A stretch of 64,000 nt of DNA from an uncultured Clostridia bacterium (GTDB taxonomy: Bacteria > Bacillota > Clostridia > Christensenellales > Borkfalkiaceae): positions 46,209 to 110,208 of the forward strand of contig CALVWI010000005.1 in NCBI GenBank assembly GCA_944367045.1. The letters run 5' to 3'. The notes under the pieces are model-generated. The model was not told the origin of the DNA, searched no databases, and saw nothing but the letters and a program-made list of their open reading frames with translations. Positions 44,497 to 52,075 of this stretch are shown here, piece after piece. The translations under genes were made by a program, and so were the position numbers. The stretch's first letter is position 1. The number at the start of each line of letters is the position of its first letter.

Positions 44497-44639
44497 CACC
44501 GAACACCTCGATCTCTCGTCTTGAAAATATAGATATGCACCAGCTGCGAAATCTCGCACCAAGGACTCTTGCTCGTGTTAAGGCCCTCCGGAAAGACACC
44601 TTTTGCATACCCCGAGAAAAAACACAATTTACCCTTTTT

Positions 44640-44668
44640 ATTATACTACTGAAGCTCTCATAAATCAA
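44640..44668 (-). promoter_or_regulatory. promoter of the BREX operon
   Basis: Minus-strand TTGATT (44668-44663) and TATAAT (44645-44640) are 17 nt apart. The transcript would start near 44633, giving a leader of about 137 nt before the ATG at 44496. Upstream, 44669-44869 is AT-rich and shows nothing else I can name. Confidence 0.65.
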
Positions 44669-44869
44669 GCAAAATCGACACAAGATTCTTAAGAACTTAT
44701 CATCTTATAACGAAACAGCGGCGCTTCAAAAATGAAATGTTGAAAATATACTCAACTGCTGCTATTCATGAAAAGTCTTTTGTAAAATAAAGCAATTTAC
44801 ACGCCTGACAAAAATGTTTCTCCATTATGTCAAACCCTGGCAGAAAATGTAATACATTGATAAAAATCG

Positions 44870-45566
44870 TCAACTCCCATCAGTTGTCTTGGTCGTTTTC
44901 CTGTATAGTTTGGCTACCACCTCGGGCGGCAGGGAGGCGAGGTGAGCATCAATGGCATCCTTCAATTCCTGCTGAATTTTAAGCAGTTCCTGCGTCATTT
45001 GAGCAATCTCCCGGCTCATCGCAAGGCGCACCTCCTTCTTCCCCGTCCACGCGGCAATGCGCTTGGCAAAGGCGCAAATTCGCTTGATGCGCTGCAGCTC
45101 GTACTTTCGGCTCAAAACCTCGTCCAGATAAAAACCGTACGTCATTTTGCGCCGCTCGGCAAGTTCCTGCACCTCCAAGCTCCATGCCGTGAAAGACGTT
45201 CCCGGAAGGCTCCGGCATCGTCAGCACACGCCGCTCCAACTCTCGAAACACGCGCAGGCACAGCAGCTGCAGCCACCTCGGCTTTTCCCAAAATTCCGCT
45301 GATAAAACTCCCGCGCAGGCTCTGAAATCTCCGCTAAAAGCTCCTCTTTCGTCTCCACGCCGCCCACCATCAGATAACGGACAGAATACCGCAGAAGCTC
45401 TCCCAGCCGACCTCGAACTCCGGCTCCTTCCACGATCGCTCGCCGTCATGCAGCCGTATCGCAGTCATGCGGTCATAGTGGCAGCGCGTGTATGGATAAA
45501 ATAGTAGTATTTTCCCTTCTCCGCCCGCTTCTTCTTGAAATTCAACCAATATGCCGTCATATCCAT
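44870..45566 (-). pseudogene. multiply frameshifted gene, originally about 230 residues
   Basis: Coding pieces in successive frames join into one protein. ATG 45566 begins MDMTAYWLNFKKKRAEKGKY. After a shift comes HYDRMTAIRLHDGERSWKEP. After a second shift comes LRYSVRYLMVGGVETKEELL, ending near QRNFGK. After a third comes PRWLQLLCLRVFRELERRVL. After a fourth comes the intact 102-residue tail with QELAERRKMTYGFYLDEVL and a coiled-coil region, ending at 44870. Four indels in 700 bp mean it is dead. I do not recognise the family. It is more GC-rich than the BREX genes beside it. Confidence 0.65.
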
Positions 45567-45695
45567 GTCCGTATTATAACACAGGATATATGACAGCTTT
45601 TGTCGTGTTGAGAAAAGTTTTTCTGGGAATTTTTTAAAATTCGCCTCATACCGGCATCATTTTACCGCAGATAGTGCGAGAAATGAGCCCCTCCA

Positions 45696-45857
45696 TCAAC
45701 GACAAAAAGAGCCCCGTGAAGGGCTCTCTCTATGAATTTCATGGACATTGACACTTTTTTCATAGTCGCCAATATCGACGAATCGAAACCGCACCTGATC
45801 ATCTCTATTTTTTGTCAAGTCGAAAAAACAGAGAAAAATAGAGGAAATGACATGACA
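45696..45857 (-). pseudogene. possible gene-tail remnant with terminator hairpin
   Basis: The gap between the pseudogene and dprA is about 355 bp. A minus-strand frame of 54 codons without a start reads like real protein (VRFRFVDIGDYEKSVNVHEI). Within its last codons AGAGCCC-N6-GGGCTCT (45727-45708) is followed by TTTTT, an intrinsic terminator shape on the minus strand. I read it as the leftover 3' end of a lost gene. Confidence is low because the piece is short and unrecognised. Confidence 0.3.
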
Positions 45858-45861
45858 TCAA

Positions 45862-45891
45862 TTACAACTTTTACGCAAATTATGTTATAAT
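45862..45891 (+). promoter_or_regulatory. possible promoter of the dprA-like gene
   Basis: A perfect TATAAT (45886-45891) lies 30 nt before the ATG at 45922. The only -35 candidate is the weak TTACAA at 45862-45867 (18-nt spacing). Confidence 0.45.
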
Positions 45892-45921
45892 GTGCCCGAT
45901 CACTCCGATGGGAGGTGGACT

Positions 45922-46752
45922 ATGATCTCCGACACAGCATTATGGCTCTATGCCGCAAAGCGGGAGGGCATCCTCAAGACGAACGCGCAGTTTTGGAAGA
46001 ATTTTGCTCACATCGAGGCGGTGAATGCACTCCCTGTCGATCCTGAAAAATACGTACGGGAGCTGCAAGATGCCGGGATTCATCTCACCTGCGCCTTTGA
46101 TGAGGACTTTCCGCCCCAGCCCGCGACGTGCCGGCCGAGCGAGAGGCCATACCTATTTGCCTATCGCGGAGACATTTCTCTCCTTCAAAACAGAGAGAAA
46201 AATGTCGCCGCCGTCGGAACCCTCGCCCCCACCGAAGCCGTCCTCCGCCGTGAAAAAGCTGCCGTGAAAGCCCTTGTGGAGCGCGGTTTTACGATCGTCA
46301 GCGGACTGGCGCGGGGCTGCGACACCATAGCACACGAAACCTGTCTTGCCTGCGGCGGAAAGACCGTCGCGTTTTTACCGACGCCGCTCGCCGACATCTG
46401 CCCACGAGAAAACCGCGCGTTCGCCGAGCGCATCGTGCAAAGCGGCGGACTCGTTGTTTCGGAGTATGCGACAGAACCGGCGACACGCTATGAGCGCATC
46501 GGGCGGTTTATCGCGCGCGACCGATTGCAGGCGATGTTTGCGGGGAGTATTCTCTTAATTGCGAGCCATCTCCCGGGCGAGGGAGACAGCGGCTCCCGCC
46601 ACGCCCTAGACAAGGCGAAGGACTACGGCACCCGCCGTCTTGTCCTATATGACCCCACGACGGACGCGCAAGATCCCCTCTTTGCGCTCAACCGAAAATA
46701 TCTAAACGAGGGGGCAACCGTTTTGACACGACAAGCACTCTTGAAGCTGTAA
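45922..46752 (+). CDS. DprA-like DNA-processing protein
   Basis: The 276-residue protein has a DprA/Smf Rossmann-like core: VAAVGTLAPTE, then VSGLARGCDTIAHE with the typical SGxARGxD motif, TVAFLPTPLADICPREN and the final GATVLTR. GGGAGGTGG fixes the ATG at 45922 rather than the GTG at 45892. DprA loads RecA onto single-stranded DNA in transformation. This one lacks an evident C-terminal winged helix and lies among defence genes, so it may be an accessory DprA homologue rather than the housekeeping competence protein. Confidence 0.82.
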   Translation: MISDTALWLYAAKREGILKTNAQFWKNFAHIEAVNALPVDPEKYVRELQDAGIHLTCAFDEDFPPQPATCRPSERPYLFAYRGDISLLQNREKNVAAVGTLAPTEAVLRREKAAVKALVERGFTIVSGLARGCDTIAHETCLACGGKTVAFLPTPLADICPRENRAFAERIVQSGGLVVSEYATEPATRYERIGRFIARDRLQAMFAGSILLIASHLPGEGDSGSRHALDKAKDYGTRRLVLYDPTTDAQDPLFALNRKYLNEGATVLTRQALLKL

Positions 46753-46767
46753 ACAACCATATAGCGC

Positions 46768-46799
46768 GGCGGCGCGGCGGGATTTCCCGCCGCGCCGCC
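46768..46799. terminator. strong bidirectional stem-loop between convergent genes
   Basis: GGCGGCGCGGCGGG and CCCGCCGCGCCGCC form a perfect 14-bp stem with a 4-nt loop. It sits between the dprA-like gene (plus) and the Cys-cluster gene (minus). T-runs are poor on both sides, but the position and stem strength fit a shared transcription stop. Confidence 0.6.
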
Positions 46800-46843
46800 T
46801 CATTTCCCGAAGCTGCAGCATTTTTCAAAAACGAGCGCAGCTC

Positions 46844-47767
46844 TCACCATTTCCCCTTGCGGCGGAAATAGCTCGCATCGCCCTCCTTGGGCCAGTTCTC
46901 CGTTTCCTTCCGGGTGAAGGTCGGGGCATAGCGGAAATCTTCGCAGATCTTATTCGCCGTGAAGCAGTTGCCGTTGCGGTAGTCCATGCAGTCCTTGCAG
47001 GTATATTTGACACCCTCCTCCGCCTCGGGCGTCCCGTCAAACACCTCATTGAGGCGGCTCTCCCGCACCTTCTTCTCCCCACGCGCAAAGAGCATGATGG
47101 TCTCCAAATTGTCAATAATAAAGAACTGCGCGTTCTTGTCGTAGAGGTTGACGAGATAGGTGTTTCCGTCGCCCGCCAGCCTGTCACGGTAGAAGATGCC
47201 CTCCTTATTTCCCTTCTTGGTCGCCCTGCGGTAAAACCGCCCGCCCTCCACGGGAATGACGGCGAGCATCCCCTCGTCAACGAGGAAGTCCGCGAGCGCA
47301 TTCGAGGTCAGCTTGCGGTATCGCGAGGTATCGATGAGCGCGTTGATCCTGTGCAGGATCTGCAAAAGCGAGAGCGGCTCCTCGGAAAACACGTATTTTT
47401 CCGCCTGTTCCTCCGTGATGGTGAAGGGCAGCAGCTCATTCCCGCGCTTAGCTTCGGGAAAGCCCAGCCCGTTCGTCAGAAGATGATCCTTCAAAAAAGC
47501 CTGCCCCTGTTCGTTGGCGAGGAGCTGACCATCCACCTTTTCGAGATATTTCTCTCCTTCCGGTGTGACCTCCGCCTCGATATACCTCGTACTCGTGACA
47601 TAGCCCAACGAATACAAGATCGTAATGATCAGCCGGTCGTCGACCGCCTTCCGATAGTTCCGGCGGCTGTAGTTATACAGGTGATTCATGAGCTCCTCAA
47701 ATGCGCCGATGCTGACAGGATAGCTCATCACAGGCAATTTTTCCAGCCACTCCATATTCTCGTCCAT
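46844..47767 (-). CDS. unknown protein with C-terminal cysteine cluster
   Basis: This 307-residue protein is not recognised. GGGGGAGG before the ATG at 47767 sets the start; the frame is open to 47821. The middle is mixed alpha/beta. The last 55 residues hold a cluster CKDCMDYRNGNC...C, suggesting a zinc or Fe-S site. It lies about 75 nt downstream of the helicase gene on the same strand and probably shares its promoter. Co-occurrence with the helicase suggests a two-gene DNA-processing or anti-phage unit, but no nuclease motif is clear. Confidence 0.7.
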   Translation of the reverse strand: MDENMEWLEKLPVMSYPVSIGAFEELMNHLYNYSRRNYRKAVDDRLIITILYSLGYVTSTRYIEAEVTPEGEKYLEKVDGQLLANEQGQAFLKDHLLTNGLGFPEAKRGNELLPFTITEEQAEKYVFSEEPLSLLQILHRINALIDTSRYRKLTSNALADFLVDEGMLAVIPVEGGRFYRRATKKGNKEGIFYRDRLAGDGNTYLVNLYDKNAQFFIIDNLETIMLFARGEKKVRESRLNEVFDGTPEAEEGVKYTCKDCMDYRNGNCFTANKICEDFRYAPTFTRKETENWPKEGDASYFRRKGKW

Positions 47768-47841
47768 AATTTCCTCCCCCTCATCCTTCATAATAAGTTG
47801 TTTTACATGAGCACAGGGCACCCGCTCCCCTGTTTTCAGCC

Positions 47842-50559
47842 CTACGGCTCAGAATTTCGCTTCAATCCCCATTCGGGACCCGCGGCGAGGATGGCGGCGT
47901 CGCGCTCATAGGACAGCATCTTCATGTTGCCGAGCACCTTTTCCTGTGTATCGCTGTCCCAGAAGATCTTAAGCGACTTCCTCGCCCGCGTGATGGCGGT
48001 GTAGAAGATATTGTGAGTGATGCGCTCCTCCGATTCGTTCGTGATGATGATCTTGACGGAGTCATATTCGAGCCCCTGCGCCTTGTGAATGGAGACCGCA
48101 TAGGCCACCTGAAATGGAACGACCTGCTCCTCATCTTTCTCGTTGCGGTCGTAATCGATGTATCGATTGACCGAGAACCGCACGAGCGTCTTGCCGTCCT
48201 CGGCCGGGCGTACGATCTCCACGCCGACGGAAGAGGCTTCCCCCTCCCCGATCACGCGGTTGACTTCCACTTCAAAGGTGATCTTCGCCAAGCTCGCCTC
48301 GATTTCTCGGATGACGCCCTTCAGGTTGTTATAAAAGACGGGATAGAAGCGTTTATTCTCCATGAAGATCACGGGGTCTCCGACTTTGTAGACCCAGGAG
48401 TCCCACGCAACGGGCGGCGACGGGTTGTCATTCTGCATGAAGCGGTTGACGTTGTTGATGCCGTACAGGCCGTCATAGTTGAGGCACAAAATGATTTCAT
48501 CGTCCTCGGGACGGTCAAACAGCCGCTCATCGATACTGCAAGAATACCCCTTAGCCGTGAGATAGTCGCTCACCGTCGGGTCGAGCGCTCTCACGCGCCG
48601 CCAAAGTTCGCGCAGATCTGCATTCCGCGAGCGGAAGGGCTCTTTGAGCTCATAGATGACGCTCTCGGGGAGAAAGTACCTTGCGAGGCCGAACCAGTTG
48701 CCGAACCGAATGGACTGGATCTGATAGATGTCGCCAACCAGCACCAAAAGGTCACACCTGACCTGTTCGAGCAAGTCCCTCATCGACCTATTGTCCACGG
48801 TGCTGCACTCATCCACAAAGATGACCTTATAGGAATTGCCCGCAAGCGCCTTCCAACTGCTTGCAATGGTGCTGAAATAGCTGTTTTCTGCCTCGATATT
48901 TCTCTTCAGATTGTCGACGGCAGGGTTGGTATTCGCGAGAAACAGCTTGTCCTCGTCCTCGAAGAAGGAGGCGATATGCTTGATGAGCGTCGTCTTGCCC
49001 GTGCCCGCCGCCCCGTAGATAAGGGCGATATTCGAAGAGACAAACATCCCTTCCAGCATCGCCCGCTTCTCGGCAGAGTCGACTCCATTGGTGGAATTCA
49101 GCCATGCGGCGATGTCTTCGGAATAACTCTCCTCCCCCGCTCCCTTCTTTTTGAGGAGTTCTGTGATGATTTGGACGGTATCATTGACATAGCCGCTGAT
49201 ATAGATGTTATCGCCATAGAGAGCAAGATCGCGTTTGTCGCGGTGCCACTCACGCAGGCGCCCGTTGAAGGGGTCCATGTTCTCTTTGACTTCTTCCGCA
49301 TCTCCCAATTCGGACAGCGGCGTGAAGAGACGGACGTTCTGCTCGGTATTGATGCGCACCCTGCGCGCCAGCCACTCGTCCTCGTGTCCCTCTACACCGA
49401 TGCTTGCGATGACGTCATAGAGGGGCGGGTTGTGTTCTTTCAGCGAGGCCCCGAAGGGCATCTCCTCAAAGGAACAGCATTTATTATGCAGTCTGAGATA
49501 AGAGAGTTTTTCATTCTCGGTATCGTTCATCTGCCGCCGCAAGATCTTGTTCCGCAGCTTCAATAACAGATACCGGATCGTGTGGTAGCCGCTCTCCTCA
49601 CCCTGGCTCAATGCGCGGCACAGATCGAGTGCCTGAATGAGATCGTCGGAATGCGCCTCGTCATCCAGCTTCTCCATAACGGCGGCATATGCCTCCTCAT
49701 CGAAGTCGATGACCTCGGTAAAGCTCAACCCCGTCTCCGTTAAAAAGCGCATCGCATTGCGGTATTCCCGCGCCTTTACGTCAACGGAAAAAATACCGAG
49801 AATACGTGCAAAGTTCGTGAGTTCCGCAGGCCGGATGGCGACCATAAATCCATTGACGAGTCTGATGGGCATCTTGCGGCCGATAATGCCGATCTCCCTG
49901 TCGATGAAAGACATCTTGACAGCATAGAAGACGGGGAGTTTACGCTCGGAATAGGCGATGAACCGGTCGAACTTGCTCGAAAAGTCGTCTGCGGGCGTCA
50001 GCGTCAGCTCATAGAACGGCTTCCCTGCCGCGAATATGACCTTCGACTTCTGAATATAGAACCGGTCGCGCGGGTAGCGGTCGTCATGGCGCACCATTTT
50101 CAACTCCTCGGCGATTTTTTGGTAGTATTCTTTCAGAGAATCTGCTTTGAGAAGCGGATACTCCTGTAAATTCTGCAAAATAGCAAGCCCGAACGCCTCG
50201 ACGGCATACTCCCTGAGCTCAAACAGCCATGCGAGATAGCGGTTCACAAGGCGCATTGCCGTCTCCTCATCGGGGATATCGAACGAGACGGACACCTGAA
50301 GGCAATCGTAAAATCTTTTCAGGAAGATGAGCCGCGCCTGAGAACCGATGTACTTCACCGCGTCCTGCAAGTACTGCTCAATGCTACAATCGCGCGGGGA
50401 AACTTCGGAATATGTCCGCAAGATGACCGCCTCCACGAGCGGCGCCAGCGCCCTTACGATATTCTGCGAAAAATAGCCGAGGTCGTCCCCCTCGGCACAC
50501 GCAATGCTCTTGCAGATGTTTTTATCGGCATCCGAAATCTTCTTGTCAAATTCGTTCAT
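47842..50559 (-). CDS. superfamily 1 DNA helicase (RecD2/UvrD-like)
   Basis: The 905-residue protein has about 480 residues of unknown N-terminal sequence. Helicase motifs follow: Walker A YGAAGTGKTTL (about residue 516), Walker B VIFVDECSTV, motif III-like LVGDIYQIQ, and C-terminal motifs AVSIHKAQGLEYDSVKI and FYTAITRARK. The order and the second RecA fold match SF1 enzymes of the RecD/UvrD group. The long N-terminal half may carry a recognition or nuclease function I cannot identify. A promoter lies about 90 nt upstream, and the Cys-cluster gene follows. Such helicase pairs are common in defence islands. Confidence 0.85.
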   Translation of the reverse strand: MNEFDKKISDADKNICKSIACAEGDDLGYFSQNIVRALAPLVEAVILRTYSEVSPRDCSIEQYLQDAVKYIGSQARLIFLKRFYDCLQVSVSFDIPDEETAMRLVNRYLAWLFELREYAVEAFGLAILQNLQEYPLLKADSLKEYYQKIAEELKMVRHDDRYPRDRFYIQKSKVIFAAGKPFYELTLTPADDFSSKFDRFIAYSERKLPVFYAVKMSFIDREIGIIGRKMPIRLVNGFMVAIRPAELTNFARILGIFSVDVKAREYRNAMRFLTETGLSFTEVIDFDEEAYAAVMEKLDDEAHSDDLIQALDLCRALSQGEESGYHTIRYLLLKLRNKILRRQMNDTENEKLSYLRLHNKCCSFEEMPFGASLKEHNPPLYDVIASIGVEGHEDEWLARRVRINTEQNVRLFTPLSELGDAEEVKENMDPFNGRLREWHRDKRDLALYGDNIYISGYVNDTVQIITELLKKKGAGEESYSEDIAAWLNSTNGVDSAEKRAMLEGMFVSSNIALIYGAAGTGKTTLIKHIASFFEDEDKLFLANTNPAVDNLKRNIEAENSYFSTIASSWKALAGNSYKVIFVDECSTVDNRSMRDLLEQVRCDLLVLVGDIYQIQSIRFGNWFGLARYFLPESVIYELKEPFRSRNADLRELWRRVRALDPTVSDYLTAKGYSCSIDERLFDRPEDDEIILCLNYDGLYGINNVNRFMQNDNPSPPVAWDSWVYKVGDPVIFMENKRFYPVFYNNLKGVIREIEASLAKITFEVEVNRVIGEGEASSVGVEIVRPAEDGKTLVRFSVNRYIDYDRNEKDEEQVVPFQVAYAVSIHKAQGLEYDSVKIIITNESEERITHNIFYTAITRARKSLKIFWDSDTQEKVLGNMKMLSYERDAAILAAGPEWGLKRNSEP

Positions 50560-50649
50560 AGCAGCAGTACTCCCCCTCCTCGCCCGAGCGCCCTTTCCGC
50601 AATGACTGCCTCCGTCAACACCCGAGTGAGACTCCTTTCACATGATTTG

Positions 50650-50678
50650 ATTGTAGCATATTTTGACTCACATTTCAA
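50650..50678 (-). promoter_or_regulatory. promoter of the helicase operon
   Basis: Minus-strand TTGAAA (50678-50673) and TACAAT (50655-50650) are 17 nt apart, with transcription expected near 50643, about 85 nt before the ATG at 50559. Confidence 0.65.
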
Positions 50679-50706
50679 TACCGAAATGCAATTCTTTCAC
50701 CTCCGA

Positions 50707-51449
50707 TTATTCAGCCTTCTTCTTGAACCTGCACTTCGGGTAATTCTCACAGCCATAAAAGGGTCCGTATTTCCCTTCCCGCAAGACAAGCCTTCCGCCG
50801 CAGCGCGGGCAGATGTTGCGAGCGAGCTTATCCTGTATCCGGTGAATGTTGGAAATATGCTCCCGCATCGTCACATCCTCCGAACGGGCCTCCTCCAACA
50901 TCTGCGCAGCTTTCTCCATCTGAAGCGGTGTCAACCTATAGCCCCTGTCCTCTTGCAGAAAAACTTTGAGTTCCGATAGCGGAATTACTTCTTCCGAATT
51001 TAAAAACTGTGTATTATCCTGCACCAAAACGACGATGGGTATGATCGGCACGTCCTTGGGCAGCACGTTCCGCAACCGATAAGCATGTGTGTGATTCTGT
51101 CTCACGGGATTATAGACCTGATGTTTGACCTTTCCGCCTGCCAGCACCTGCGTCCAATTTTGCTGAGCGTCCGTGCCGTGCCATAGAGCCTGCCCGAATA
51201 ATTCTTCGTTTCGATGACAAAGACGCCGTTTTCGTTGACGACTATGTGGTCGATCTGGCAAGACATTTCTTCATTCGCTAAAAGATAATCGTTGAACACA
51301 TACACTAATCCCGGTCGTGTAGCACCGAGGACCTTGCGGACAAGTTTCTCTCCCCTGTGCCCTCGTGCCACAGGGGATCTCCGATACGCAGCCAAAATCG
51401 CAATAACGATCACCGCGAGAACAGCGACAACTATAAAAAAGACGATCAT
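50707..51449 (-). pseudogene. NERD-domain membrane protein with topoisomerase zinc finger, frameshifted
   Basis: The start (MIVFFIVVAVLAVIVIA) is a membrane helix. A NERD nuclease-related domain follows: GEKLVRKVLG, SCQIDHIVVNENGVFVIETK, YSGRLYG. The frame then breaks and continues in another as DAQQNWTQVLAGGKVKHQV. The cause is visible: the 5-mer GTGCC is tandemly repeated at 51173-51182. Removing one copy restores YGTDAQQNWTQ exactly. The C-terminus is a topoisomerase-type zinc ribbon, CPRCGG...CENYPKC. So this is either a recent pseudogene, a slippage-switched gene or an assembly error. A strong promoter lies upstream. Confidence 0.85.
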
Positions 51450-51512
51450 ATTATATCTTCCCGCCACACCTCTGCCACGCCCACCGCAGAGGAACATTTA
51501 TAACATATTTTC

Positions 51513-51541
51513 ATTTTATCATGTTTTTAGTACAATGTCAA
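51513..51541 (-). promoter_or_regulatory. promoter of the NERD-domain gene
   Basis: Minus-strand TTGACA (51541-51536) and TAAAAT (51518-51513) are 17 nt apart, giving a leader of about 57 nt. Confidence 0.7.
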
Positions 51542-51698
51542 TCACTCAATACAACAGGCAACATACCCGTTCCCACTTCAAACCCTCTGTTATCCGACAT
51601 CTGCTTTTCCGTCATTTTCCTTGACATTTCCCTCACTCTCCATTCCACAAAAAACAGCGGCGGGATGAGCAAGCAGGGGGAGGCCTGCCCATCCCGTC

Positions 51699-52038
51699 GC
51701 AAAAGAGCGTTTGATTGGAAGGAAAGAGACGCTTTGAAAGAGGCTGCGCGTGCGCCGCAAAAATCGGGCTGGTCCCGCCGCCATTCGCGTATCGCAAAAG
51801 AACGGGCGACACACCGTCATGCGCACTCCTGCAAAAGAACAGGCGGCTCACGCCATCGCGTGCACTCCTGCAAAAGAACAGGCGGCTCGCACCATCACGT
51901 GCACTTCCGCAAAAGAGCAACCGCCACGCGCTGCCATTCACGCGCCGCAAAAGAACGGGCGACACACCGTCATACGCACTCCTACGCAAGAGCAACGGAC
52001 TCGCGCCATCATGCATGCGCCGCAAAGAACGAAACCGC
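51699..52038. repeat. degenerate tandem repeat array, period about 36-39 bp
   Basis: About seven to eight imperfect units follow head to tail. Most begin CAAAAGAACNGGCG or close to it on the plus strand, and units of 37, 39, 39, 38, 39 and 36 nt are recognisable. There is no spacer between units. Because the period is mostly a multiple of three, several frames stay open and give 13-residue peptide repeats such as RSARDGVSRLFFC on the minus strand. No ribosome site supports a gene. It lies between the end of the ATPase gene (52076) and the NERD gene promoter; the rest of this gap (51542-51698) holds nothing I can name. Confidence 0.7.
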
Positions 52039-52075
52039 GCGCCAACGCGCCCTTGCACGGCGGCCTGCGGGGAGA

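Noticed and set aside
51699-52038. CRISPR array
   Set aside because: Units are directly adjacent with no spacers, repeats are degenerate and no cas genes are present.
51633-52058. Minus-strand 141-residue repeat protein
   Set aside because: The 13-residue peptide repeats follow from a repeat length near 39 bp. There is no ribosome site, and the other frames are equally open.
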